Assembly: GCF_041200175.1 (NCBI RefSeq)
Contig: NZ_CP165727.1
Coordinates: 1,426,001-1,490,000 of the forward strand
DNA from: Streptomyces sp. R33
GTDB lineage: Bacteria > Actinomycetota > Actinomycetes > Streptomycetales > Streptomycetaceae
Length of the DNA stretch: 64,000 nt
Direction: 5' to 3'
A program made the translations under genes and the position numbers. The notes beneath the pieces were generated by a model. The model made no database searches and had not been told where the DNA came from. It was given only the letters and a program-made list of their open reading frames with translations. This document shows positions 1-8,169 of this stretch, piece by piece (the first letter of the stretch is position 1; each line of letters starts with the position of its first letter).

Positions 1-656
1 GCGCGCTGGTGGCCTGCGCCCTGGCCGGTGCGGGGGTGGCCCCGCTGGCCCGTACCCCGGACGGGCTGTCCGGGGCCATGGGCCTGCTGATGAGCCTGGC
101 CATCGCCGCCGCGCTGCTCGTCCTGGCCGTGTCGGGGGTCAACGCCTCCGGTGCGTTCGCGCTGCTGTGGGGCTCGATCCTGTCCGTGGGCACCGCCGAT
201 CTCGTGGTGCTCGGTGCGCTCGCGGTCCTCGTACCGGGCCTGTTCTGGTGGCGGCGGCGCGATGTGGCGCTGCTGCTGTACGACCGTGAGCTCGCCCAGT
301 GTTCCGGCGTCCCGGTCGGGGCGCTGACCGTGGTGCTGCTGGTCCTGGTCGCGGTGGCGGTCGCCGGGGCGATCAAGCTCACCGGCGCACTGCTGGTCGA
401 CGCCCTGACCCTGCTCCCGGCGCTCGCCGCCCGCCGCCTGGGCACCTCGCTGCGGTCCATCACCCTCTGGGCGGTCGGCATCGGCGTGGTCGTGAACCTG
501 ACCGGTTTCCTGCTCGCCCTGCGCCTCGACTGGCCCCCGGGGCCGGTCCTCGTCCTCACCGCGGGGGCGCTCGTCCTCGCGGTCCATCTCGTTCCCGAAC
601 GGAGCATCAGCTCATGGCGCGCACCCGCGTCCGACTCGCTTCCCTCCTCGCACTGA
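1..656 (+). CDS. Metal ABC transporter permease, 5'-truncated by window edge
   Basis: This is the C-terminal part of an inner-membrane permease of the ZnuB/MntB (ABC-3) family, which moves zinc or manganese into the cell. The reading frame is open from base 3, so the start lies outside the window. The visible 216 or so residues hold about six hydrophobic segments and the family-typical stretch near KLTGALLVDALTLLPALAA, which resembles the conserved loop preceding the last helices of ZnuB proteins. Its end overlaps the start of the binding-protein gene by about 43 bases, indicating translational coupling. The ATPase gene is presumably upstream, outside the window. The metal cannot be told from this fragment. 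Confidence 0.88.
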   Translation, partial: ALVACALAGAGVAPLARTPDGLSGAMGLLMSLAIAAALLVLAVSGVNASGAFALLWGSILSVGTADLVVLGALAVLVPGLFWWRRRDVALLLYDRELAQCSGVPVGALTVVLLVLVAVAVAGAIKLTGALLVDALTLLPALAARRLGTSLRSITLWAVGIGVVVNLTGFLLALRLDWPPGPVLVLTAGALVLAVHLVPERSISSWRAPASDSLPSSH

Positions 657-1408
657 GCGCGGCACTGGCCCTCGTCACCGGCTGCGGCAACGGCAACACC
701 GCCTCGAAGGACGGCCCGCCCGGCGGGAAACCGGTCGTCGTCGTCACCACCACCTGGGAGGGCGCCTTCGCCAAAGCCGCCGGAGCCGAGGACGTCAAGG
801 TGATCGTGCCCCAGTCGGTGCACCACGCCCCGGACTACGATCCCAAGCCCTCCGACCTCGCCGCCGTCGGCAAGGCCGACTTCGTCCTCTACGCCCCCTT
901 CGAGCCCTACGCGGCCAAGATCAAGGAGGCCGCCGGCTCGAAGGCCGAGCTGGTCGAGGTGAACCTCGACAACGACGCCGACAAGGTCAAGGCCGAAGTG
1001 GCCAGGCTGGGCAAGCTGTTCGGCACCGAGGCGGCCGCCGCGCGGTGGACGGCGTCGTTCGACACCGAGTACGCGAAGCTGTCGAAGGACGTCCAGGGTT
1101 CCTGGCCCGGCGGGAAGAGCCCGGCGGTGGTGACCCAGGCGTTCACCGGCTGGTCCGCGAGGCTGGCCGGTGCCGCCCCGGTCGGCACGTACGGTCCCGA
1201 GGCGGTCACCCCGGCGCAGCTCGCCGAGCTCTCGGGGAAGAAGCCGGCCCTGGTCCTGGACAACGCCCACATGTCCACCGGGACCGTCCTGCCCGACTCG
1301 GGGGCCCGACAGGTCGAGATCGTCAACTATCCGGGCACGGACCTCGATCTGCTGCCGGTCTACCGCAACGCGGCGGCCGAGCTGAAGAAGGCCATGGGCG
1401 GCTCCTGA
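614..1408 (+). CDS. Metal ABC transporter substrate-binding lipoprotein (ZnuA-like)
   Basis: A 264-residue exported lipoprotein that should capture a divalent metal (zinc or manganese) outside the membrane and deliver it to the permease encoded just upstream. The N-terminus has Arg-rich residues, a hydrophobic core and the lipobox LVTGC near residue 28. The mature part has the features of cluster 9 binding proteins: the VVVTTTWEGAFAKAAG start, a histidine pair in SVHHAPDYDPKPSD, and a late DNAHMSTG segment. The candidate His and Asp ligands at these three places fit metal binding. The ATG at 614 has a GGAG about ten bases upstream. It is somewhat shorter than E. coli ZnuA (about 300 residues) and lacks the His-rich loop. 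Confidence 0.85.
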   Translation: MARTRVRLASLLALSAALALVTGCGNGNTASKDGPPGGKPVVVVTTTWEGAFAKAAGAEDVKVIVPQSVHHAPDYDPKPSDLAAVGKADFVLYAPFEPYAAKIKEAAGSKAELVEVNLDNDADKVKAEVARLGKLFGTEAAAARWTASFDTEYAKLSKDVQGSWPGGKSPAVVTQAFTGWSARLAGAAPVGTYGPEAVTPAQLAELSGKKPALVLDNAHMSTGTVLPDSGARQVEIVNYPGTDLDLLPVYRNAAAELKKAMGGS

Positions 1409-1420
1409 CCCGGCATGCGA

Positions 1421-1455
1421 AAGGGCGGGGAGCAACGACCGTGCTCCCCGCCCTT
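1421..1455. terminator. Strong hairpin between convergent genes
   Basis: A perfect 14-bp stem (1421-1434 with 1442-1455) and a 7-base loop lie between the metal-binding lipoprotein and the convergent DJ-1/PfpI gene. It should serve as a bidirectional terminator. There is no long T tract, as is common in streptomycetes. Confidence 0.8.
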
Positions 1456-1462
1456 CCTGCGT

Positions 1463-2206
1463 TTACGGGCACCCGGCCGCAGGCGGTGTCCACACCGTGC
1501 CGCGTGCCTCGTACTCGAGCATGGCCTCCACACCCGTCGCCGCGTCGGCGCCGAGCTCCCGGCGTACGAGCCACAGGGCGAGCTCCAGGCCGGAGGTGAT
1601 GCCGCCGGCGGTGACCAGGTCGCCGTCGTCCACCACACGGGCGTTCTTCAGCAGGCCGCCCTGCTTCTCGAGGTCGGGGCGCGCCTTGTGGTGGGTGGTG
1701 CAGGGGCGGTTCCCGGTCAGGCCGGCGGCGGCCAGCAGCATGGCGCCCGTGCAGACGGCGCTGACGGTGAGGCCGGGGCGTACTGCTGCGGCCAGGTTCC
1801 GGGGAAGCGTGCCGCCCCGGATCTCGGCCCATACGCCGGGGCCGTCCTGGCGCCCGTAACCGCCGCCCGGTACGAGGAGGATGTCCGCCGAGCGCGGGGC
1901 CCAGGCGTGCTCGACCTCGACCCGGGTCCCGTAGGCGGCGGTCACGACTCCCGGGCCGGTGGTGGTGACGTAGCGGACGTCGACCGCGCGGTCCGTGAAG
2001 AAGCGGGCGGCGGAGAAGACCTCGTAGGGGGCGGCGAAGTCGAGCTCCTCCACTCCGTCGTACATGACGACGTGCACGCGCAGCGGTCCCGCCGCCTTCG
2101 CGGCGGATCGCGGGGGCGCTGCGGCGGCCTGCGCCGTGGCGGTGCCCGCCATCGTGGCCGCGGCGCCGATCGCGGTCGAGGCTCGGAGGAGGTTCCTGCG
2201 GTTCAT
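1463..2206 (-). CDS. Exported DJ-1/PfpI (ThiJ) family protein with Tat-like signal
   Basis: A 247-residue member of the DJ-1/PfpI superfamily, a glutamine-amidotransferase-like fold seen in proteases, glyoxalases and AraC-type sensors. The N-terminus (MNRRNLLRAS followed by an Ala-rich hydrophobic stretch) looks like a twin-arginine signal, so the protein probably acts outside the cell or is membrane-tethered. The nucleophile-elbow motif is visible as VSAVCTGAMLLAAAG with the expected Cys, followed by THH, a common His position. The start is the ATG at 2206. Its Shine-Dalgarno AGGA lies inside a run of CAGGA repeats (see the repeat entry). The substrate is unknown. It sits 83 bases downstream of the acyl-CoA ligase gene and may be co-transcribed. 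Confidence 0.83.
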   Translation of the reverse strand: MNRRNLLRASTAIGAAATMAGTATAQAAAAPPRSAAKAAGPLRVHVVMYDGVEELDFAAPYEVFSAARFFTDRAVDVRYVTTTGPGVVTAAYGTRVEVEHAWAPRSADILLVPGGGYGRQDGPGVWAEIRGGTLPRNLAAAVRPGLTVSAVCTGAMLLAAAGLTGNRPCTTHHKARPDLEKQGGLLKNARVVDDGDLVTAGGITSGLELALWLVRRELGADAATGVEAMLEYEARGTVWTPPAAGCP

Positions 2207-2213
2207 CCGACGG

Positions 2214-2258
2214 TCCTGTCCTGTCCTGTCCTGTCCTGTGCTGTTCTGTTCTGTCGTG
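2214..2258 (-). repeat. Pentanucleotide repeat overlapping a ribosome-binding site
   Basis: Five perfect TCCTG units (2214-2238) are followed by four imperfect units to 2258. Read on the minus strand this is CAGGA repeated, so each unit carries an AGGA core. The unit nearest the DJ-1/PfpI start leaves a 7-base spacer to the ATG at 2206. A change in unit number would change the length of the leader but not the reading frame. Confidence 0.9.
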
Positions 2259-2289
2259 CGCTGCGCCGTGCCGTGCTGCATCGGTTCGG

Positions 2290-3969
2290 TCAGCCCGCGT
2301 GGGCGAGCGGAGGTGCGAGGGCCGCCTGCTGCCCCAGCCGCTCGCGCAGGGCGGCGCGGTCGGGCTTGCCGGCCGGGGTGAGCGGAAGTTCTGCCAGTAC
2401 CAGCAGCCGCTCGGGGTGCTTGCGCTGTTCGAGCCCCCGCCGGGTGAGGTGTGCGCCCAGCGAGGCGAGCGTGGGGGCCTCGGGGCCGCGCGGTACGACG
2501 CAGGCCGCGAGGCGTTCGCCCATCAGCTCGTCCGGGATGCCGACGCACACCACGTCCCGCACCCGGGGGTGAGAGGCGAGTTCCCGCTCGACCTCCGCGG
2601 GGCTGATGTTGGCCCCGCCGCGGATGACGATGTCCTTGAGGCGGCCCACGAGGTGCAGGACGCCGTCCGCGTCGATCAGACCGAGGTCTCCCGTACGGAC
2701 CCAGCCCTCGGGGGTGCGGTAGCGGGCGTCCAGGTCCGGGGCGGCGACGTAGCACATGGGGGTCATCGGGCCGCGGGCGACGATCTCGCCGATCTCGCCG
2801 TCGGGGAGCTGTTCGTGCGTGTCCGGGTCGGTGATGCGGATGTCGGCGACGCGTGGGTCGGGTCGGCCGGCCACGATCCCCGTGCCGTCGGCCTCCGGGG
2901 CCTCGGCGCCGAGTCCGGTGTGGCAGTTGACGCCGTCGGCCGAGCCGTAGAGGTTGACGACCGGACAGCCGAAGGCGCGGGCGGCGTCCTCCGCCGTGGT
3001 CGCGTCCAGGGCCGAGCCGCCGAGGACCAGGGCCGTGGGCGGGGGCAGTTCACCCCCGTCGGGACCGGGGTGTTCCAGCCGGTCCAGCATCATGCGGACC
3101 ATCGTGGGGACGCCCAGGACGTGCGTGGGACGGTGCTCGCGCACGGCGGCGAGCGCCGCCTCGGGGGTGAAGTGGTCGAGCAGGATCAGTGTCCCGCCGT
3201 GCCGGGCGAGCGTGACGGCCGTGCCGTTGGACCCGAACGCGGACCCGAGCGGTACGAGGAACAGGCAGCGCGGCGGGGTCCCGTCGGGCATGAGCGAGGC
3301 GAGGAAGTTGCCCCGGCCCCCGGCGAGCGCGTTGTGGGAGTACGCCACCATCTTGGGCTCCGCCTCGGAGCCGGAGGACACCAGGATGCGGGCCGCGCTG
3401 TCCGGGTCGGGCCGGGCGGGCACGAACGCAGCCGGGTCGGAACGCAGCAGCGCGGACAGCGGAATCGTTCCTTCAGGTGCGGTGCCCACCCGCCCGGCGG
3501 CGATGACGTGGCGCAGCGCCGGCAGGGCGGGCAGCAGGGCCCGCAGGCCGGCGGCGTGGTGGTCGCCGCGGTGCTCGACGGCCGCGATGACCGCGACGGC
3601 CTCAGCCGTGCGCAGCAGCGACGCGGCCTCCCGGATGCCCCGGCCGACGGGGAAGGAGAGGGCCACCGCGCCGAGGGCGGCGAGGGCCAGTTCGGCGATG
3701 ACCGCCCCCCGGCCGTTCGGGAGCTGGACGCCGACCACGTCACCGGGGCGTACGGCGAGGTCCCTGAGCCCGGTGGCGAGAGCGCGCACCTTGCGGTCCA
3801 GCGCGGTGTAGCAGAGCTCGCCCCGGGCGTCGATGACGGCCGTGGCGTGCAGGTCGGCGATCTGCCGGGCCCGGAAGAGGCTGTAGAGGTCGAGGTCGGG
3901 GCAGGTCCCGTCGACCGCCCAGGTGCGGCGCAGGCCGGCGGGCAGCAGGTCGTGCAGGGCGACGGTCAT
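2290..3969 (-). CDS. AMP-dependent acyl-CoA synthetase/ligase
   Basis: A 559-residue member of the ANL superfamily, which activates a carboxylic acid with ATP and joins it to CoA. The family landmarks are visible in order. They are a P-loop region near LVSSGSEAEPKMVAYSHNA (a slightly divergent form of the usual STGTTG-x-PK motif), the NLYGSADG segment, the GWVRTGDLG motif with its ATP-binding Asp, the hinge LVGRLKDIVIRGGANISP, and the C-terminal lysine in TPAGKPDR. The stop of the upstream CoA-transferase gene overlaps its start (ATGA at 3966-3969), so the two are translationally coupled. With the CoA-transferase and the divergent acyl-CoA dehydrogenase this recalls the CaiC-CaiB-CaiA set. 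The acid activated is unknown. Confidence 0.85.
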   Translation of the reverse strand: MTVALHDLLPAGLRRTWAVDGTCPDLDLYSLFRARQIADLHATAVIDARGELCYTALDRKVRALATGLRDLAVRPGDVVGVQLPNGRGAVIAELALAALGAVALSFPVGRGIREAASLLRTAEAVAVIAAVEHRGDHHAAGLRALLPALPALRHVIAAGRVGTAPEGTIPLSALLRSDPAAFVPARPDPDSAARILVSSGSEAEPKMVAYSHNALAGGRGNFLASLMPDGTPPRCLFLVPLGSAFGSNGTAVTLARHGGTLILLDHFTPEAALAAVREHRPTHVLGVPTMVRMMLDRLEHPGPDGGELPPPTALVLGGSALDATTAEDAARAFGCPVVNLYGSADGVNCHTGLGAEAPEADGTGIVAGRPDPRVADIRITDPDTHEQLPDGEIGEIVARGPMTPMCYVAAPDLDARYRTPEGWVRTGDLGLIDADGVLHLVGRLKDIVIRGGANISPAEVERELASHPRVRDVVCVGIPDELMGERLAACVVPRGPEAPTLASLGAHLTRRGLEQRKHPERLLVLAELPLTPAGKPDRAALRERLGQQAALAPPLAHAG

Positions 3970-5759
3970 ACGAAGCTCCAGGGGTCGGGAACGGCGGGGG
4001 CACCGTGCGCATCGCGGCTGATCGAGCCGGTGAAACGCGGGTCGTGGTGCAGCAGGTCGGCCGGATCGGTGGTGACCGCGGTCGCGGACAGGCCGTGGCT
4101 GCGCAATTGGGCCAGGGCCTCGACGGTGGGCAGCTCGCGCAGGTCGTACGCGGCGGCCGCGGGCGCGCAGGTGTCGGTGGGGGCGATCCAGCCGTCGGCG
4201 GTGCGCAGCGGTCGGCGGAATCCGGCGGGCCGGCGCGGATCCGCCCCGCGGCGCGCCCGGCGCAGGGCGGGGGCGGTGAGCGTGTCGGCGGCCCCGAGCA
4301 GCGAGGAGTCGACGCGGACACCCGCTCCGGTGCGCTCGCGCAGGAGCAGTCCGGCCAGTACGGCCTCGGTTCCCATGAGCCCGCCCAGTACGTCGACGAG
4401 GGTCATGAGGGACGGTGCAGGGGGCTCGTCCCGCGGACGTGCGGCTTCGCCGACGCCGGTGCGGGCCTGGACCATGAAGTCCGTACCCATCGGGGCGCCG
4501 GGGATCCGGCCCGCCCAGCCGCCCGTGTACGCGTAGACGAGGGCGGGGTTCACGGCGGCCAGGTCGGCCGAGTCGAGTCCCAGTGCGGCCGCCTTGCCGG
4601 GGGCCCAGTTGTGCAGGAACACGTCGGCCCCGGCGGCCATCTCGCGCAGCCGGCGCCGGTCTGCGGGGGACTTGATGTCCACCTCCACGGCCTGCTTGCC
4701 CCGGTTCAGGGCGAGCCAGCGGGCGGAGATCCCGCAGCAGGCCGGGGGCATTCCGCGCAGCGGGTCGCCGCCCGGCGGTTCGATCCGGACGACATCGGCG
4801 CCGAGCAGGCGCAGCAGGTGGGCGGCGAGGGGCGCCTGGATCCGGCGGCCCGCCTCGAGCACGGTCAGCCCGGCCAGCGGCCGGGCGGCGGCGGGGGGTG
4901 CGGCGAGGGGGCGGTGGCCGGATCCGTACGGTGCCAGGGACCAGGGCGCGGCGCCGTCGTGTTCGGCGGCGCGCTCGGCGAGGGTCCGCAGCCGGCAGAC
5001 CTCGGCGCCCGCCGTCGCGGCCGCCGCCCCGATCCGCTGCCAGGTGTGCCGGCGCGCCGTGGTGTGCAGGGCCCGCGGGAAGGGGGCGCAGGCCGTGGCG
5101 TACCGGAACTGGAACGGCCGCCAGCCGGCCCGGATGGCCTCGAAGGGTGCCTCCAGGACCCGCCAGAACGCGGCCCAGGCGCCCGGGTCCAGCGTCTCCA
5201 GCTCGAAGAGGACGCCGTCGGCGGACGTGAACGGCGGTCCGCCGGGGGCCGTTTCGGCGGCCTCGCCCTCATCGGCCCCGGCGGCGGCGAGGTACTGGGA
5301 GACGGCCAGCAGCCCGGCCCGGTCGGCGCTCGTGTCCACCCGGCCTGCCACGCCGCCCCTGGCCTGGGCCAGCAGCCCGGCGAGCAGCCCCTGCACGGCC
5401 AGTACGCCCGTTGCGGTGGCGGCATAGTCGACCGCGAGGCCGCGCGGAGCGCCGTCGCGGCGCCCGTGCACGGACATGATGCCGGTGGCCGCCTGCACGG
5501 TGGCCTCGTCCGTCATACCGCCCGCCGGATGCGCCGCCCAGCTCAGGGACGCGTCCTGCCGGTCGAATCCCCTGCCGGACACGGCGATGAGCGCCGCGCG
5601 GCCGTCGCCCGGCTCCGGCCCGCCCGTACGGGCTCCGGCGCCCGCGCCGAGGAGCGTGAGGTGCTCCACGACCAGGCCGGTCAGCCCGGGCGGACCCGAG
5701 GCGGCGAGGTGCAGTCCTTCGAGCGGCCGGGCGGTTCGGGTGACGGCTGGTGACGCCAT
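3966..5759 (-). CDS. Family III (CaiB/BaiF-type) CoA-transferase, double-length
   Basis: A 597-residue protein whose C-terminal 310 or so residues form a recognisable CaiB/BaiF CoA-transferase (start at LAGLTVLEAGRRIQAPLAAH). It has the FLHNWAPGKAA and PALVYAYTGG blocks and a conserved Asp (about residue 427, in PMGTDFMVQARTG) at the position of the catalytic aspartate. The first 270 residues look like a degenerate second copy: they open with RPLEGLHLAASGP and contain AVDYAATATGVLAVQGLLAGLLA. Normal enzymes are about 400 residues, so this is a fused or partly duplicated form. It would move CoA between acids, feeding the adjacent ligase and dehydrogenase. Confidence 0.85.
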   Translation of the reverse strand: MASPAVTRTARPLEGLHLAASGPPGLTGLVVEHLTLLGAGAGARTGGPEPGDGRAALIAVSGRGFDRQDASLSWAAHPAGGMTDEATVQAATGIMSVHGRRDGAPRGLAVDYAATATGVLAVQGLLAGLLAQARGGVAGRVDTSADRAGLLAVSQYLAAAGADEGEAAETAPGGPPFTSADGVLFELETLDPGAWAAFWRVLEAPFEAIRAGWRPFQFRYATACAPFPRALHTTARRHTWQRIGAAAATAGAEVCRLRTLAERAAEHDGAAPWSLAPYGSGHRPLAAPPAAARPLAGLTVLEAGRRIQAPLAAHLLRLLGADVVRIEPPGGDPLRGMPPACCGISARWLALNRGKQAVEVDIKSPADRRRLREMAAGADVFLHNWAPGKAAALGLDSADLAAVNPALVYAYTGGWAGRIPGAPMGTDFMVQARTGVGEAARPRDEPPAPSLMTLVDVLGGLMGTEAVLAGLLLRERTGAGVRVDSSLLGAADTLTAPALRRARRGADPRRPAGFRRPLRTADGWIAPTDTCAPAAAAYDLRELPTVEALAQLRSHGLSATAVTTDPADLLHHDPRFTGSISRDAHGAPAVPDPWSFV

Positions 5760-5908
5760 GCCTCTCCTCTTCTCCTGGGGCGCGGCGGTGGCCGGCGCCC
5801 CGGACGTGCGGGAACGCGGGAACCCGGGAGGGTGCGCACCCGACCAGTTCCTCGGGAAGGCAGTCGGACTGTCGTTCCCACGGGTTCCCGGCAGGCTGGA
5901 GGAAAGTG

Positions 5909-7111
5909 GTGCAGAACCAAGGAGCTACGGGTCACGCCCGACCCGGACCGCCCTCGGAGGAGGCCGAGTTGCGGGACCGGGTGGCGGAGTTCGTCCGGAG
6001 CCGGGTCATGCCCTGCGAGCCCGTACTCGACGCGGGCGGCCCCCAGGCAGCCGCAGCCCTGCGGGAGTTGCAGGCGCAGGCGAAGGAGGAGGGCCTGTGG
6101 GCCCTGCCGCTCGGCATCGAACTGGGCGGCCAGGGGCTCCCCCTGGCCCGGTACGCCCGCATCGCCGAGGCCGAAGGAGCCAGCGACCACGGACCGGCGG
6201 CCCTCGGCTCCGCGTCCCTGCTCGACGCGACCATGCTGCGCAACCACGGCAGCGACCGGGTCCGCGGCCTGTACCCCGGGCGGCTGGCCGCCGCGGAGCT
6301 GCGCGCCTGTTACGCGATGACCGAACCGGACGTCCCGGGCACGGATCCGCTGCGCACGGCGACCTGCGCCGAGGAACAGCCGGACGGCAGTTGGCTCGTC
6401 AGCGGCCGCAAGTGGTTCATCTCGGGGGCGGCCGGGGCCGATCTGGTCACCGTCCTCGCACGGACCGACGGGGAGCCCGGCGACCGCGAGGGCCTCTCCC
6501 TCCTGGTGGTGCCGACCGGCTCCCCCGGCTTCCGCGTCGTACGCGAACTGCCCGTGTTCGGGGCGACCGGGCAGTGGGAGATCGAGTTCGAGCACGTCGC
6601 CGTACCCGCCGACCACCTCCTCGGCAGACGCGGGCAGGCCCTGGCCATCGCCGCGGAACGCCTCCGGCTGGGCCGCACCCTGCGCTGCCTGCGCTGGCTG
6701 GGCCAGGCCCAGCGCGCCTTCGACCTCATGTGCGAGCGCGCCAACTCCCGTACGGGGTCCCGCGGTCCGCTCGCCGGCCATCAGCTCGTGCAGCAGCACG
6801 TCTTCGAGGCGCTGCTCGCACTGCGGACCACCCGGCCGCTGGTCCACGAAGCCGCGGCCAAGATCGGAGCGGGCGAGGACGCGCACGTGGAGGTGGGACT
6901 GGCCAAGGTCGCCGCGGCCCGCATGCTCCAGCAGGTCGCGGACGCGGCCGTCCAGGTTCACGGCGCGGCGGGTCTCGGCCCCGACACCCCACTGCCCGCG
7001 CTCCTGCGCACCGGCCGCGCGGCCCGCATCCTCGACGGCCCGGACGAGCTCCACCTCACCTCGGTGGCCCGCCGGGTGCTGCGTACGTACGAGAGCCACG
7101 AGACGAGCTAG
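5909..7111 (+). CDS. Acyl-CoA dehydrogenase family protein
   Basis: A 400-residue flavoprotein of the acyl-CoA dehydrogenase family, expected to introduce an alpha,beta double bond into a CoA thioester. The central beta domain is shown by CYAMTEPDVPGTDP and SGRKWFISGAAGADL, and the C-terminal helical domain by the VQVHGAAGLGPDTPL segment. I prefer the GTG at 5909, which has GGAGG six bases upstream. A GTG at 5906 is also possible, and an in-frame start at 5750 would give a poor N-terminus. It is divergent from the CoA-transferase and ligase genes, with about 150 bases between them for promoters. Its stop overlaps the stop of the convergent hydrolase gene in a shared CTAG. Confidence 0.87.
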   Translation: MQNQGATGHARPGPPSEEAELRDRVAEFVRSRVMPCEPVLDAGGPQAAAALRELQAQAKEEGLWALPLGIELGGQGLPLARYARIAEAEGASDHGPAALGSASLLDATMLRNHGSDRVRGLYPGRLAAAELRACYAMTEPDVPGTDPLRTATCAEEQPDGSWLVSGRKWFISGAAGADLVTVLARTDGEPGDREGLSLLVVPTGSPGFRVVRELPVFGATGQWEIEFEHVAVPADHLLGRRGQALAIAAERLRLGRTLRCLRWLGQAQRAFDLMCERANSRTGSRGPLAGHQLVQQHVFEALLALRTTRPLVHEAAAKIGAGEDAHVEVGLAKVAAARMLQQVADAAVQVHGAAGLGPDTPLPALLRTGRAARILDGPDELHLTSVARRVLRTYESHETS

Positions 7112-8169
7112 ACGTCCCGGATCCCGACCAGTCCGGTCAGCGCGGACAGGCCGAGCGCCAGGAAGAAGTCGCCCCAGATCAGCTCGTGCCTCACCGCGAC
7201 ACCCTGGCCCGCGTCGTAGCAGCCGTCCAGCAGCATGCCCCGGGTCAGGTGCTCGCCCACCAGGCGCTCCAGGATCGCCGCCGCCCTGTACGCGTACTGC
7301 GCGGCCCGGCAGCCCGGTACGCGGGCGAGTTTCAGCAGCGCCACCGCCGCGATGGCGGCGGCGGAGGTGTCCAGCGGGCCCGCGGGCTGCGCCTCGTCGG
7401 CCAGGGGGACGAGCGGGGTGCCGGGCCGCGTCCACGCGTCGGCCAGTCGCTCCGCGACGGCCGCCAGCCGCTCCGGGGCGCTGCGGGCGACCTCGGGGCG
7501 GTGCAGGGCGTCGGCCACGGCCAGCAGCAGCCACGCGCTGCCCCGGCTCCAGCCGGACGCAGGCTCCTCGCACGCCTGCCAGCCCACCTCTGCCGTGAAC
7601 TCCCGGGCCGGTACGACGCGTCCGCCTCCGCCGAGGCACAGGTCGAGGTGCCGGTGCAGGTGCGACGCGGCGGCCCGGGCGCCCTGCGGGCCCCCGGCGG
7701 CGAGCAGCGCCACCATGCCCGGTACGCCGTCGGCCCGGGCCAGCAGCCGGGGGCCGCCGAACGCCGATCCCCAGGGCACCAGCCCGAGTTCGGGGTCCAG
7801 CGCGGCGAGAGCGGCCTTGGCCGCCCGGGTCCGCAGCTCCCGCGCCCCGGTGTCTGCGTCTGCGAGCGCCGTCCCGTACCAGAGGATCAGCCCGCGCGTG
7901 GCGGTGTCGGCCTCCACCCACTCGGCCAGCCGTGCGGTGCAGGCGGAAGCGGCCGCCCGGTCCTGCGCGCCGCCGGTGTGCCGGGCCCGCAGCCACAGCA
8001 GCCCCGCCCAGAACCCGCCGGTCCACGCGCCGCGGCCGGTGGTCGTCCAGCGGCCGGTGTCCGGGTCGGCGTACAGCGGGAACCGGTCACCGGTCTCGGC
8101 GCGGGTGACGGCAGCCCGGTCGAGTACGTCGGCCAGCGCCCGCCCGGCCCAGCTCGACGGGGTGGTCAC
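7108..8169 (-). CDS. Glycoside hydrolase family 88-like (unsaturated glucuronyl/galacturonyl hydrolase)
   Basis: A 353-residue protein with an alpha/alpha-toroid (six-hairpin) pattern similar to family 88/105 unsaturated uronyl hydrolases, which cleave the delta-4,5 sugar left by polysaccharide lyases. Supporting blocks are GGFWAGLLWL near the N-terminus, GLILWYGTAL, GWSRGSAWLLLAVADAL (compare the WxRGQAW motif of the family) and the late LIWGDFFLALGLSAL. No signal peptide is seen, so it acts inside the cell. The GTG start at 8169 overlaps the stop of the MFS gene (GTGA), so the transporter may import the substrate. Catalytic Asp residues could not be assigned with certainty. Confidence 0.75.
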   Translation of the reverse strand: MTTPSSWAGRALADVLDRAAVTRAETGDRFPLYADPDTGRWTTTGRGAWTGGFWAGLLWLRARHTGGAQDRAAASACTARLAEWVEADTATRGLILWYGTALADADTGARELRTRAAKAALAALDPELGLVPWGSAFGGPRLLARADGVPGMVALLAAGGPQGARAAASHLHRHLDLCLGGGGRVVPAREFTAEVGWQACEEPASGWSRGSAWLLLAVADALHRPEVARSAPERLAAVAERLADAWTRPGTPLVPLADEAQPAGPLDTSAAAIAAVALLKLARVPGCRAAQYAYRAAAILERLVGEHLTRGMLLDGCYDAGQGVAVRHELIWGDFFLALGLSALTGLVGIRDV

